Shown piece by piece: positions 37,801 through 46,300 of a DNA stretch of 64,000 nt. Each line of letters starts with the position of its first letter. Position 1 is the stretch's first letter. Source of the stretch: Vibrio sp. HI00D65 (GTDB lineage: Bacteria > Pseudomonadota > Gammaproteobacteria > Enterobacterales > Vibrionaceae). Location of the stretch: the NCBI RefSeq assembly GCF_001635455.1, contig NZ_LWEH01000151.1, forward strand, positions 1-64,000, in the 5' to 3' direction. Below the pieces are notes generated by a model. The model did not search any database and was not told where the DNA came from. It saw only the letters and a list, made by a program, of their open reading frames with translations. The position numbers and the translations under genes were made by a program.

Positions 37801-39507
37801 ATGCAAGATGCTATGAATTGGTTAGCGAGAGACCCAGATCCAAGAACTCGTGAAGAGCTACAACACCTCATCGACGAGGGAATGCATGACGAATTAGAAG
37901 ACCGCTTTACGCAGCGATTAGAATTTGGAACAGCGGGTCTTCGAGGCAAAGTAGGATGTGGCCCAAACAGAATGAACCGCTTAGTCATTCAAGAAACCGC
38001 AACTGGGCTCGGTCACTATCTAATTGAACATGTGCACAACGCGACCATGAGAGGTGTCGTTGTAGGCTATGATGGCCGATTAGATTCAAAGCAATTCGCT
38101 ATTGATACCGCTTCGGTACTAACGGCTTTAGGCATCAAGGTTTATCTAACATCGAATGTTGCCGCGACCCCTATCGTTGCTTTTGGTATCGAGCATTTCA
38201 ACGCAGCTGCTGCCGTTGTGGTAACTGCTAGCCACAACCCACCGGAATATAATGGCTTCAAGGTATACTGGGAAAATGGCGCACAAATTATACCGCCTCA
38301 TGATGCTGGTATTGCCGCTGAAATTAACTCCGCAGCGACTAAGCCCATCCCTTTGATGAGTCTCAGTGATGCGGAAACACAAGGCAAGTTAGTGTGGCTC
38401 ACCGAGGGTTACTATCAAACCTATCGCGCGGCGATCAACCAAAGCCCATTTGTAAAGAACGACATTGAATCGGCTAATACCATTATCGCTTACACAGCAA
38501 TGCATGGCGTCGGCGCACAAATGGCAGAAGATCTTCTCCATGATTCGGGTTTCCACAAGGTATTTAGCGTTGCAGAGCAAAGAGAGCCTGATGGCCACTT
38601 CCCAACTGTGAACTTCCCTAACCCAGAAGAAAAAGGGGCAATGGACCTTGTGGTTAAACTAGCAAAAAGCGTCGATGCGGATATTGCTTGTGCTAATGAC
38701 CCTGATGCGGACCGATTTGCGGTTGCAGTAAGAACAAACGATGACTCATACAAAATGTTAACGGGTGACCAAGTAGGCGTGCTATTTGCACATTACTTAC
38801 TGTCAAAGCCGCACTCTAACAACCAATTGGTCGGCAACAGTATCGTATCGTCTACCCTGCTTGAGAAAGTCGCTAACTCTCACGGTGCTACCTACTTCCA
38901 AACTCTGACCGGGTTTAAATGGTTAGCTAACATTGGCATGCAGTTGGAAGATGAACAAAACGAATTCCTATTCGCCTATGAAGAGGCGCTAGGCTATACG
39001 ATTGGTACTCAAGTCCGCGATAAAGACGGTTTGTCAGCCATTGTCGTTTTTGCACAATTGGTCGAAGAGTTAAAATCTCAAGGTCGGACAGTCTGGGATC
39101 TTCTGGCTCAGATTTCCTTTGAACATGGTGTTCATACCAATGCACAACGCAGCATCGCACTGGACCCTGATTCACCTTCAATTGGCTCTAAACTTCGCGC
39201 AGCACAACCAAAAACAATCAATGGCACAGCGATATCTGTGATTGAAGATCTTCAGTCTTCACTACGCTTTGTTACATGTGGTGTAACAGAAGCAATAAAC
39301 CTCCCTGCGAGTGACGTACTCATCTATCATCTCGAAGATGGTTCTCGCATTATCGTCCGCCCTTCGGGCACAGAGCCAAAGGTTAAGGTTTATTACGAGA
39401 CCGTAACAAAGTTTGAGAAGACAGAAACCTATGACGATACTCGTCAGCGAGGCGAAGAATATATGGATAAACTCATCGAACAGCACCAGAAAGAACTGAA
39501 CTCTTAG
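37801..39507 (+). CDS. Phospho-sugar mutase (PGM2-like phosphoglucomutase/phosphomannomutase)
   Basis: A 568-residue alpha-D-phosphohexomutase of the PMM/PGM2 group. In order: FGTAGLRGKVG (about 43), the phosphoserine loop TASHNPPEYNGFK (about 142), the metal loop DPDADRFAVA (about 303), the sugar loop YEEALGY (about 393) and the phosphate-binding RPSGTEPKVKVY near the end. It probably interconverts glucose-1- and glucose-6-phosphate, perhaps also mannose or pentose phosphates. It is distinct from the mannomutase at 14842-16266. Single gene with a terminator. Confidence 0.88.
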   Translation: MQDAMNWLARDPDPRTREELQHLIDEGMHDELEDRFTQRLEFGTAGLRGKVGCGPNRMNRLVIQETATGLGHYLIEHVHNATMRGVVVGYDGRLDSKQFAIDTASVLTALGIKVYLTSNVAATPIVAFGIEHFNAAAAVVVTASHNPPEYNGFKVYWENGAQIIPPHDAGIAAEINSAATKPIPLMSLSDAETQGKLVWLTEGYYQTYRAAINQSPFVKNDIESANTIIAYTAMHGVGAQMAEDLLHDSGFHKVFSVAEQREPDGHFPTVNFPNPEEKGAMDLVVKLAKSVDADIACANDPDADRFAVAVRTNDDSYKMLTGDQVGVLFAHYLLSKPHSNNQLVGNSIVSSTLLEKVANSHGATYFQTLTGFKWLANIGMQLEDEQNEFLFAYEEALGYTIGTQVRDKDGLSAIVVFAQLVEELKSQGRTVWDLLAQISFEHGVHTNAQRSIALDPDSPSIGSKLRAAQPKTINGTAISVIEDLQSSLRFVTCGVTEAINLPASDVLIYHLEDGSRIIVRPSGTEPKVKVYYETVTKFEKTETYDDTRQRGEEYMDKLIEQHQKELNS

Positions 39508-39542
39508 CGGATAAGCGCATTCAAAATGAATCAGCTAAAACA

Positions 39543-39575
39543 AAAAATGGACGCACTAAGCGTCCATTTTTCTTT
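39543..39575 (+). terminator. Terminator after the phosphohexomutase gene, probably bidirectional
   Basis: AAAAATGGACGC (39543-39554) and GCGTCCATTTTT (39560-39571) form a 12-bp stem with a 5-base loop; T-runs exist on both strands, so it also serves the leftward LysE gene ending at 39613. Confidence 0.92.
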
Positions 39576-39612
39576 AAACATTTGATTACAATTAATAGGG
39601 CTTGGTTGGTGC

Positions 39613-40257
39613 TTATGAAGTGAAGAAAGAAGACAGCATCCAAACCGCTAACACAACAAATACGCCACCCATCACTTTCTGTTGATAGGTACGAAACTTA
39701 GCATTCTCTACCAGTGACTTACCGATATTTCCTACTAACGCCACAAGTAAGAAGTTGAACATTAAGCCTAGAACGTTCAGCAATAAGCCGAGCACCAACA
39801 TCTGCTCGCCCGATGTCGCCTCAATATTTGTCGACACGAACTGAGGCAAAAACATCACAAAGAATACCAAGGCTTTAGGATTAAGCAGGTTACTGATCAA
39901 CGCTCTTTGGTAGTAAGCCTTTGCAGCGAAATTATCAGTCAGTTCAGGCGCATTTCCCTGCTCTGTTCGTAAACAGTCCCACCCCATTTTTAGCAAGTAT
40001 GTGCCACCTAATAAGTGCAGAGCGTTCAAAGCAACGGGGCTCATTGCGATTAATGCAGATACGCCCATAGCCGCTAAAACAGTAAGAATGATCCCTGAAG
40101 TCGCGTTACCTAAGCTCGCAAAGACACCAACCTTGCGACCATAACTCATACTTGAGCTAGCAATCAGCAACATATCAGGGCCAGGTAAAAGAAGAAGAGC
40201 GACGACAGCAGTCAAGTACACAGGCAGAATGGTTAAATCGATCATGGGGTTTAGCAT
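39613..40257 (-). CDS. LysE/RhtB-family amino acid exporter
   Basis: A 214-residue inner-membrane protein with six predicted helices and the family N-terminus LLLPGPDMLLIASSS followed by GRKVGVFASLGNATSG. It exports amino acids or their analogues; substrate unknown. Two in-frame ATGs (40257, 40245) compete, neither with a clear ribosome site; the second gives the more typical N-terminus MIDLTILPVY. It stands alone. Confidence 0.87.
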   Translation of the reverse strand: MLNPMIDLTILPVYLTAVVALLLLPGPDMLLIASSSMSYGRKVGVFASLGNATSGIILTVLAAMGVSALIAMSPVALNALHLLGGTYLLKMGWDCLRTEQGNAPELTDNFAAKAYYQRALISNLLNPKALVFFVMFLPQFVSTNIEATSGEQMLVLGLLLNVLGLMFNFLLVALVGNIGKSLVENAKFRTYQQKVMGGVFVVLAVWMLSSFFTS

Positions 40258-40395
40258 TGATAAAAATGGATGCGGATTTTATATCAATTACCAATACCCT
40301 TCCAGATGCAATCAGTTGTACCGTGGCAAAAATATAGAATTAAAAACCAACATCATAAAATTTGCCAAAATTATTAACTAAACCGATAACAATAA

Positions 40396-41028
40396 TTAAC
40401 TCGCGACCCACTCTATCTCTATCAATGTTGTCTCACCACACTTAAGGCGACCTAGGAAAATATCACCTTGGTGCACTTCTCCTACACCTTTAGGGGTGCC
40501 CGTCATAACTACATCGCCATCTAGCAAAGTCGTGTAAGAAGAGAGCTCTTCGAGGATTGTTTGTGGGGAATATAGCATCTGCTCAACGTGTCCTTTCTGA
40601 ACACGAACACAGTTAATAAACAGCTCTAGATTTAAGTCTGCGAGATCCAAGTTTGTTATTGGAACAAAGCGGCTAAGAACGGCAGAACCATCAAATGCTT
40701 TAGCGCGCTCCCAAGGCAAGCCTTTCGCTTTCAAGCTGATTTGCAGCTCGCGCTTAGTCAGATCTAACCCTAGACCTACTGCTGAATATTGACCGTTTTC
40801 AACGATGAAACAAATTTCTGCTTCATAGTGCAGGGCTTCCTGATGAAAAGAAGAGAGGGAAGAAGTTACGCTAGTACAGGGTTTATTGAACACCACCATA
40901 ACGTCTGGAATCGCGTTGTTAAGTTCTTCAATATGATCGACATAGTTACGCCCAACACACAGTACTTTCGTCGGTGTCGCTGTTCGTTTCGAATTCATTA
41001 ACTTTTCCTGATCTACAACACTGCTCAT
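40396..41028 (-). CDS. Fumarylacetoacetate hydrolase (FAH) family protein
   Basis: A 210-residue FAH-fold enzyme of the YcgM/FAHD1 group. Motifs: VGRNYVDHIEEL, the metal-binding HYEAEICFIVE, the KAFDGSAVL loop and VVMTGTPKGVG. FAHD1-type enzymes act as oxaloacetate decarboxylases or acylpyruvases; the substrate here is not shown by context. The natural start may be ATG 40998 (MNSKRTATP), since the first ten residues are not conserved-looking. Confidence 0.82.
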   Translation of the reverse strand: MSSVVDQEKLMNSKRTATPTKVLCVGRNYVDHIEELNNAIPDVMVVFNKPCTSVTSSLSSFHQEALHYEAEICFIVENGQYSAVGLGLDLTKRELQISLKAKGLPWERAKAFDGSAVLSRFVPITNLDLADLNLELFINCVRVQKGHVEQMLYSPQTILEELSSYTTLLDGDVVMTGTPKGVGEVHQGDIFLGRLKCGETTLIEIEWVAS

Positions 41029-41196
41029 AGTTTATCCCTGAACTATTTTGGAATGCAGAGTTTACCTCATCCCAAAGATAGAATCTTCGACAAGCTGGCG
41101 ACTGATCTCTAAATTCTGATCTTTAGCTCAATTCGCTCATTGGGAAATTTTCATAAGGAAATCGGGGCATTCTGAGGTGGTCATCCAAAACGAAAA

Positions 41197-41230
41197 AAGC
41201 CCTCTCCAACCAAAAGGTTTGAGAGGGCTT
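41197..41230 (-). terminator. Strong terminator of a leftward transcript (possible sRNA end)
   Basis: AAGCCCTCTC (41197-41206) pairs with GAGAGGGCTT (41221-41230), with a second AACC/GGTT helix above a single mismatch and an AAAA loop. On the minus strand the stem runs into TTTTTT (41193-41198 complement). There is no minus-strand gene between it and the telA end at 41604 apart from the possible small RNA. Confidence 0.8.
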
Positions 41231-41480
41231 AGCATGGTGTCTAGGACAGTATCCTAAAAGGTAAACCTAAGGAGTAAACACTATGCTAAATCAGTCTGCG
41301 ACTTATAGGTAGTAGCGGGCATCAGTAGCCACCAGTAGTCTGCGTTACCGAAATCAAAAGTATCTCAGTAGTTCACCGTTTCTTCCATATTAGTCAGTAC
41401 CTAGTTAGCGAACTCCTCTTAGATGACAACGGTCATGAATGAGTTTGGCGTATAAGAAAAGTTGTAACAATATTCTATTG
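41197..41480 (-). ncRNA. Candidate small RNA upstream of the FAH gene
   Basis: Between the telA terminator (41526-41586) and a strong terminator at 41197-41230 lies about 250 bp with no convincing leftward gene, yet the last hairpin needs a leftward transcript. The transcript would carry several copies of an ACTACTG/GCTACTG-like motif (around 41310-41370), which may be single-stranded contact sites. On the other strand AAGGAG precedes a 9-codon frame MLNQSATYR at 41283-41312. The 5' end is a guess; no known vibrio RNA was recognised. Confidence 0.35.
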
Positions 41481-41525
41481 AGATGGACAAAAATCAATTA
41501 CAAAGAAGAGATTCAAAGCTGGAAG

Positions 41526-41586
41526 TAAAATACCCCCTACTTTCAGTACCAGTTAAAAGTACATGAGAAATGAGTATAGGGGGTGA
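41526..41586 (-). terminator. Terminator-like hairpin after telA
   Basis: ACCCCCTA (41532-41539) pairs with TAGGGGGT (41577-41584), with further partial pairing in the long loop; the minus-strand side continues ATTTTACTT. It follows the leftward telA stop at 41604. Confidence 0.5.
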
Positions 41587-41603
41587 TTTCTCGATGGTTC
41601 ACC

Positions 41604-42662
41604 TTACAAGGTTTGCTCAAGAGCTTGTTTAAGTTCTGCCTCTGCTCGCTCAATCACTTGTTGAGCCTGCTCGCGTTGCGCTCTGCCTTCCTTCACTCGC
41701 GATAGCGTATTGTTCAACGTTTCTATCGTCAGTTGATTCACGGTCTCTAGAGAATTGAGATCGAGAATGCCACGCTGGTAGTTTTCTGCAATTTGTTCTT
41801 CTAACGCCTTCAGTTTCTCTGCGTTTTGCACATATTGCTTATTGGTGTAATCCTTCACCGCACGCGTTACCTTCAACGCTTTCTCTTTTTCATAATTGGA
41901 AATCGCAATCAAGAATTGGCGCTTCCACAATGGGAAAGTGTTGTGCACGATATCTTGAATGTCTTCCATCAGCATTTTATTGCCTTCTTGAGACAATCGA
42001 ATCTGAGGTGCGGTTTGGATAGCAGCAAGGCGAGTGAGCTCAAGGTTATGCACGCGCTTTTCTAAACGCGCAACGGCTTGAGTCGCATCACGGTATTTCT
42101 GGGCATCTAACGCGTCACCACTTTGCTCAGATTGTGCCAGTAAGCTTGGTAATACATTTTGCGTAAGCTGGTTTAACTTGTACTTACCAGCGGCGATGTA
42201 CTGCTCTAATCCGCCGAGCAACTCTAAATTATGGTCATAGAGCGTATCGAGCTGGCTAATATCATGAGCCAACTTCATCTCTTGTGCTTCTAAACGTCCT
42301 GAAAGCTGTTCCAATTGGCTTTTCACTGAATCAAAACTTGCCGAGAATTTTTTGAATGAATCAAAAAGCTCACCGACTAAAGGAAGCCTCGATAACAAGC
42401 TGGTTTTGCCTAAATTTGAAAATTCAGCGCTGTCCATGGACGATACCATTGCATGCAAAATATCGCCCGCTTCACCACTGTCGCGAACACGAACTTGCTC
42501 TAATACTTCGTCAGAGAAAGCGGTGATTTTTTCCAGCGCGTCTTTACCAAAAGTGATCGTCGCTACGCTATCAAACGCATCAAATTGCTCTGCGAGTGCG
42601 ACGATTTGAGGAGTAGCATTCACCTCAAGTACCTGATGTTCAGAATTCATCAATTCGGTCAT
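41604..42662 (-). CDS. TelA-family toxic-anion-resistance protein
   Basis: A 352-residue TelA/KlaA-type protein (PF05816), mostly helical. It has the family features RLPLVGELFDSFKKF, the conserved middle region with a heptad pattern (about 100-140) and LWKRQFLIAISNYEKEKA. TelA proteins were linked to tellurite and other membrane stress; the biochemical role is unknown. Last gene of a leftward unit that begins at 51011, 15 bp after the phospholipase-D-like gene. The symbol telA is by family only. Confidence 0.87.
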   Translation of the reverse strand: MTELMNSEHQVLEVNATPQIVALAEQFDAFDSVATITFGKDALEKITAFSDEVLEQVRVRDSGEAGDILHAMVSSMDSAEFSNLGKTSLLSRLPLVGELFDSFKKFSASFDSVKSQLEQLSGRLEAQEMKLAHDISQLDTLYDHNLELLGGLEQYIAAGKYKLNQLTQNVLPSLLAQSEQSGDALDAQKYRDATQAVARLEKRVHNLELTRLAAIQTAPQIRLSQEGNKMLMEDIQDIVHNTFPLWKRQFLIAISNYEKEKALKVTRAVKDYTNKQYVQNAEKLKALEEQIAENYQRGILDLNSLETVNQLTIETLNNTLSRVKEGRAQREQAQQVIERAEAELKQALEQTL

Positions 42663-42677
42663 GTGATCTCCCTATAT

Positions 42678-43382
42678 TTATGACGGCTTATGGCAAGGAA
42701 ACTTCTGCCATAGCGTTTCAAATTGTCTTAAGAACGCAGATACAAACCTGCGGTCGTCGGTAAGCGTGATATCTTCCTGATTATATTTAGAAGCGCTGCG
42801 TGTCCAGTTAAAGCTGCCATTGATCAACCTCTGTTGGTCGAAGATCGCGAACTTATGGTGCATATGGTATCGAGTCGTATCAATTTTGACCGCCACGCCC
42901 TGTGCTGCAAGGTATTCAACATCACTGCCTTTATCGTACATCTTGTCGTTGTCGGTCACGATTCGGACCGCCACGCCTCTTTTATGCGCGGCGAGGATCT
43001 GATCGGTTAAGTCGTTATCCGCGATAGTGAAAACACAAATGTCCACCGAGTGACGAGCCAGCTTCAGCTGTTCAATGATGCCGGACGCACACGCTCTCCC
43101 CGGAGAAAACCAGCTCGACGCGGTGTCTGCCGAGTTCTCACTCATAACATTGTCTAAAACCTTGACCACGCGCTCCAACCAACGAACTAAAGCGGCTGCA
43201 TCACCTTGATTTTGGATTTCTTGCTGCACGAGCTTAAAGCTCATATTACGCAGGTAGGCGCGGTCTTCATGACTTAATACCGAGTCCTGCAGCTCCGATT
43301 GGAGCTCTCTTCGCTCACTATCATCTAGGCGGTAATCTTGTATCGAAGCCTCTAGCCACGCAGACCATTTCTGTCGATTCAT
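42678..43382 (-). CDS. Phospholipase D-like protein with one HKD motif
   Basis: A 234-residue protein. The first 90 residues are helical and unrecognised. The PLDc_2 domain (about 95-230) has one catalytic HKD motif, HHKFAIFD, followed by INGSFNWTRSA, as in dimeric Nuc/Zucchini-type nucleases and mitochondrial PLD6. It could cleave nucleic acid or phospholipid; no signal peptide is seen, so cytoplasmic or membrane-associated. It directly abuts the ATPase gene (one starts where the other stops), so translation is coupled. Confidence 0.85.
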   Translation of the reverse strand: MNRQKWSAWLEASIQDYRLDDSERRELQSELQDSVLSHEDRAYLRNMSFKLVQQEIQNQGDAAALVRWLERVVKVLDNVMSENSADTASSWFSPGRACASGIIEQLKLARHSVDICVFTIADNDLTDQILAAHKRGVAVRIVTDNDKMYDKGSDVEYLAAQGVAVKIDTTRYHMHHKFAIFDQQRLINGSFNWTRSASKYNQEDITLTDDRRFVSAFLRQFETLWQKFPCHKPS

Positions 43383-46300
43383 TTAGCTCCCCTCCTGATC
43401 ATGACGACCAAATCGAGCAACATGCTGATTCAACATAGCAAGTTGCTGCACAACCTGTCCTGCTCGGTCTTCGGAATCACCCATCATTTGCTGACGCTGA
43501 TACCCTTCTTTGATTTCAGACCAACGTGCTTGCTGTTCATCCGTCATGTCACCACGCAGCTCTGCAAGCTTGAGTAGGTTTTCCTCAGTGCCCGCGGCCA
43601 GCGTTTGTGCTTCACCCTGATAGTGATCTTGAAGCAGCGTATTCATCTCTTGGTCGGTCATCACTGACGAGATTTTCTCCGCCAGTTTATTCATGTTTCG
43701 ATACGAGCCTTGCAGCTTGAACGGAGGTTCGACACGATACTGATCCGCGGTTGCGGCTGACTTGATGTACTGCTGATTCACCTTCAAGACAATTTGCTGC
43801 GCCATGATCAGTTTTTGCAAGGTTGTCACGATCTCGCCCGATTCGATCGCAGAATAAGAATGGCTCATCTCACTCAGCGCGATGCTTTCTCCCTCTGCCA
43901 TTCTGACAAAGCGGTACAAATCATTCAGGTCTCGCGTTGCTAAAGGCGCAAGCACGTTGTTGGAGGTGAGCGAGTTTTCGATAAAGCTTAAATCGAAGAT
44001 CGATTTCTGGTCAGAGAGCATATCACCGAGGTTGTAGATGTCCGCACGGTTAGCCAACATATCTGGGACTCTGAATGCTTCGCCACTCTCGGTGTACGGG
44101 TTACCCGCCATCACGACAGCAAACTTTTTGCCGCGCATGTCGTAGGTTTTCGTTTTCCCTTTCCAAGTGCCTTCTATGCGACGCGTGCCATCACAGAGTG
44201 AGATGAATTTCTGTAAGAATTCGGGATGGGTATGTTGAATATCATCCAAGTACAGCAACACGTTGTTGCCCATCTCGAAAGCGAGGTTAATTTTCTCAAT
44301 TTCGCGAGCCGCATTTTGATCAGGGGCGTCAGCGGGGTCGAGGGATGTCGCTTGATGACCGATGGATGGGCCATTGATCTTCATGAACACCAAACCTAAT
44401 TTGTGTGCAACATACTCAATTAACGTCGTTTTACCATAACCAGGCGGAGAGATAAGAAGTAGCATCCCCATCAAGTCAGTACGCTTTTTATCGCCTAACG
44501 TGCCCATTTGCTTAGCAAAGTTGTCGCCAATAAGAGGTAAGTAACTCTCACTGATCAGCTTGTTGCGCACAAATGACGTTAATGGGCGAGGTTTAAACTC
44601 ACTAAGACGGAAATCTTCTTTAGCAGCACTCAACAACTGGGTGCGCTGGGATAGATAAGCTTCAAAGCTCGGAACCACAGAGCTTCGGTGATGTTCGTTT
44701 CTTTGAATAAAGTCATCCAATACGAGATCTAAACTGCCTTTACTAATTAGGGTGTGCTCTCCCAGTAACCCTTCGACATGACACACCAATGAAAAGTCGA
44801 CACTGGCTAGCCTTTTCTCAGACAAGGTATTCACCACTGCCACCGTCGCCGCTTCGCATACGAATGCCTGACCGTATTGCTTTTTCGCAGTGTACGCACT
44901 TAACCACTGATGATGATCGTTAAATGACTCGGTAAAACTGAGCGGTTGAGGTTGCCAGCCCAAACTGCGTCTAAATTGCAAATAATCTTCGCAGAGAGAA
45001 AGGGAATCCTGACTCACTTCGATTTGCCAATCTTGCTCACTCAATAGCTGCGCAAGGTAGTCAGCGGCTTCATGTTGATCATCATTTAGGGAATCAACCA
45101 GTTGTTTTTGCAGCTCTTGATACGCTTGCGATGCATTTAAATGCTCTCGCAATAACTTCGCGTTTTGCGCCTGTTGTTGATAATGATCTATTTGGTCAGC
45201 ATCTTGCTCTAATAGCCACAAGATGGCCTTCGAGCGCGCGGTTTGGCTGTAACGCAGTAACCCCGCTTGCTGATAAACAGGCAGCACTTTACGTAAAATG
45301 TTGACCGCATCATGATCGTGGATACCTTTGACATACCCTTCTCGATAACGTGGTGCTGCAAAGCGTTGAACAAGTTCGTTCAACTGATTTTCTCTCAAGG
45401 CATCATAAAGCTTATCTAGGCTCTGCCCATCTTGATTGATAGACGCTTGATGCAAGATTAAGTACGCCAGATACTCCGCTCGATAGACTTCCTCACTCTC
45501 TGAGGCAACGTCTAAACGAGAGACGGTTTGCAGATCGAGAAATGCTTTGTCTTCTACCGCTTGGTAAAAATCCGTACCGGAGATGTGTAGCGCCAACTCA
45601 CCACTTTGATCGACCAAGCTGAGGTCAAGTGGTTGCTGGTTGACGCTAAATCTATGCTTGCCCAAGCGCAGAACCGTTCCACCTTTCTCGAAGATGTCTT
45701 GGTTATCTCGTAATGCACGTAGCGATTGGTCTTGAAGCGACTTCAATTTTGAGTCAACGCTGTCTGCTTTGACACTGTCGCCAAGCTCACGAATAGTCTG
45801 AGACAACTGTTGTAGCTTGAGAACCATTGCGTCGGTGGCAAAGTAGCTGTTCAGCCCTGCAACATCATCGAATCGCTCAACGCGTTTTTCTATGCTGCTC
45901 ATGGTGACGTTGGCAGCTTGAAGTAAGTTTTGTACTCGACGTTGTTGACCTGCAATGAGCTGCTGCTTGTGGTTATCCAACGTTGATTGGATCTCATCAC
46001 GCTTTGAATAAATCTCGCTTAAAAACTGGTCGAAATCCGCGAAGCGCGACTCTAACTTATCCAGTTGCCCAACGAGCTTAGCAAGCTGGGTATCACAATC
46101 ATCTGGCGTTAACGCTTGCTCCATTGCACTGCTCACAGACTGGCTGAGCAGCTTAAATTGAGCACTGAATTCCGCTTGAGCTTCTTCACTTTGTAAGCTT
46201 TGAGATTTTGCTCTTAGCTTGGCTGAAACAGTGTTAAGTAGCGACGTTACTTCTGTGGTGAGGTCTAAGATTCGAGTTGCTTGTGTCGGGTCTTCGGTTT

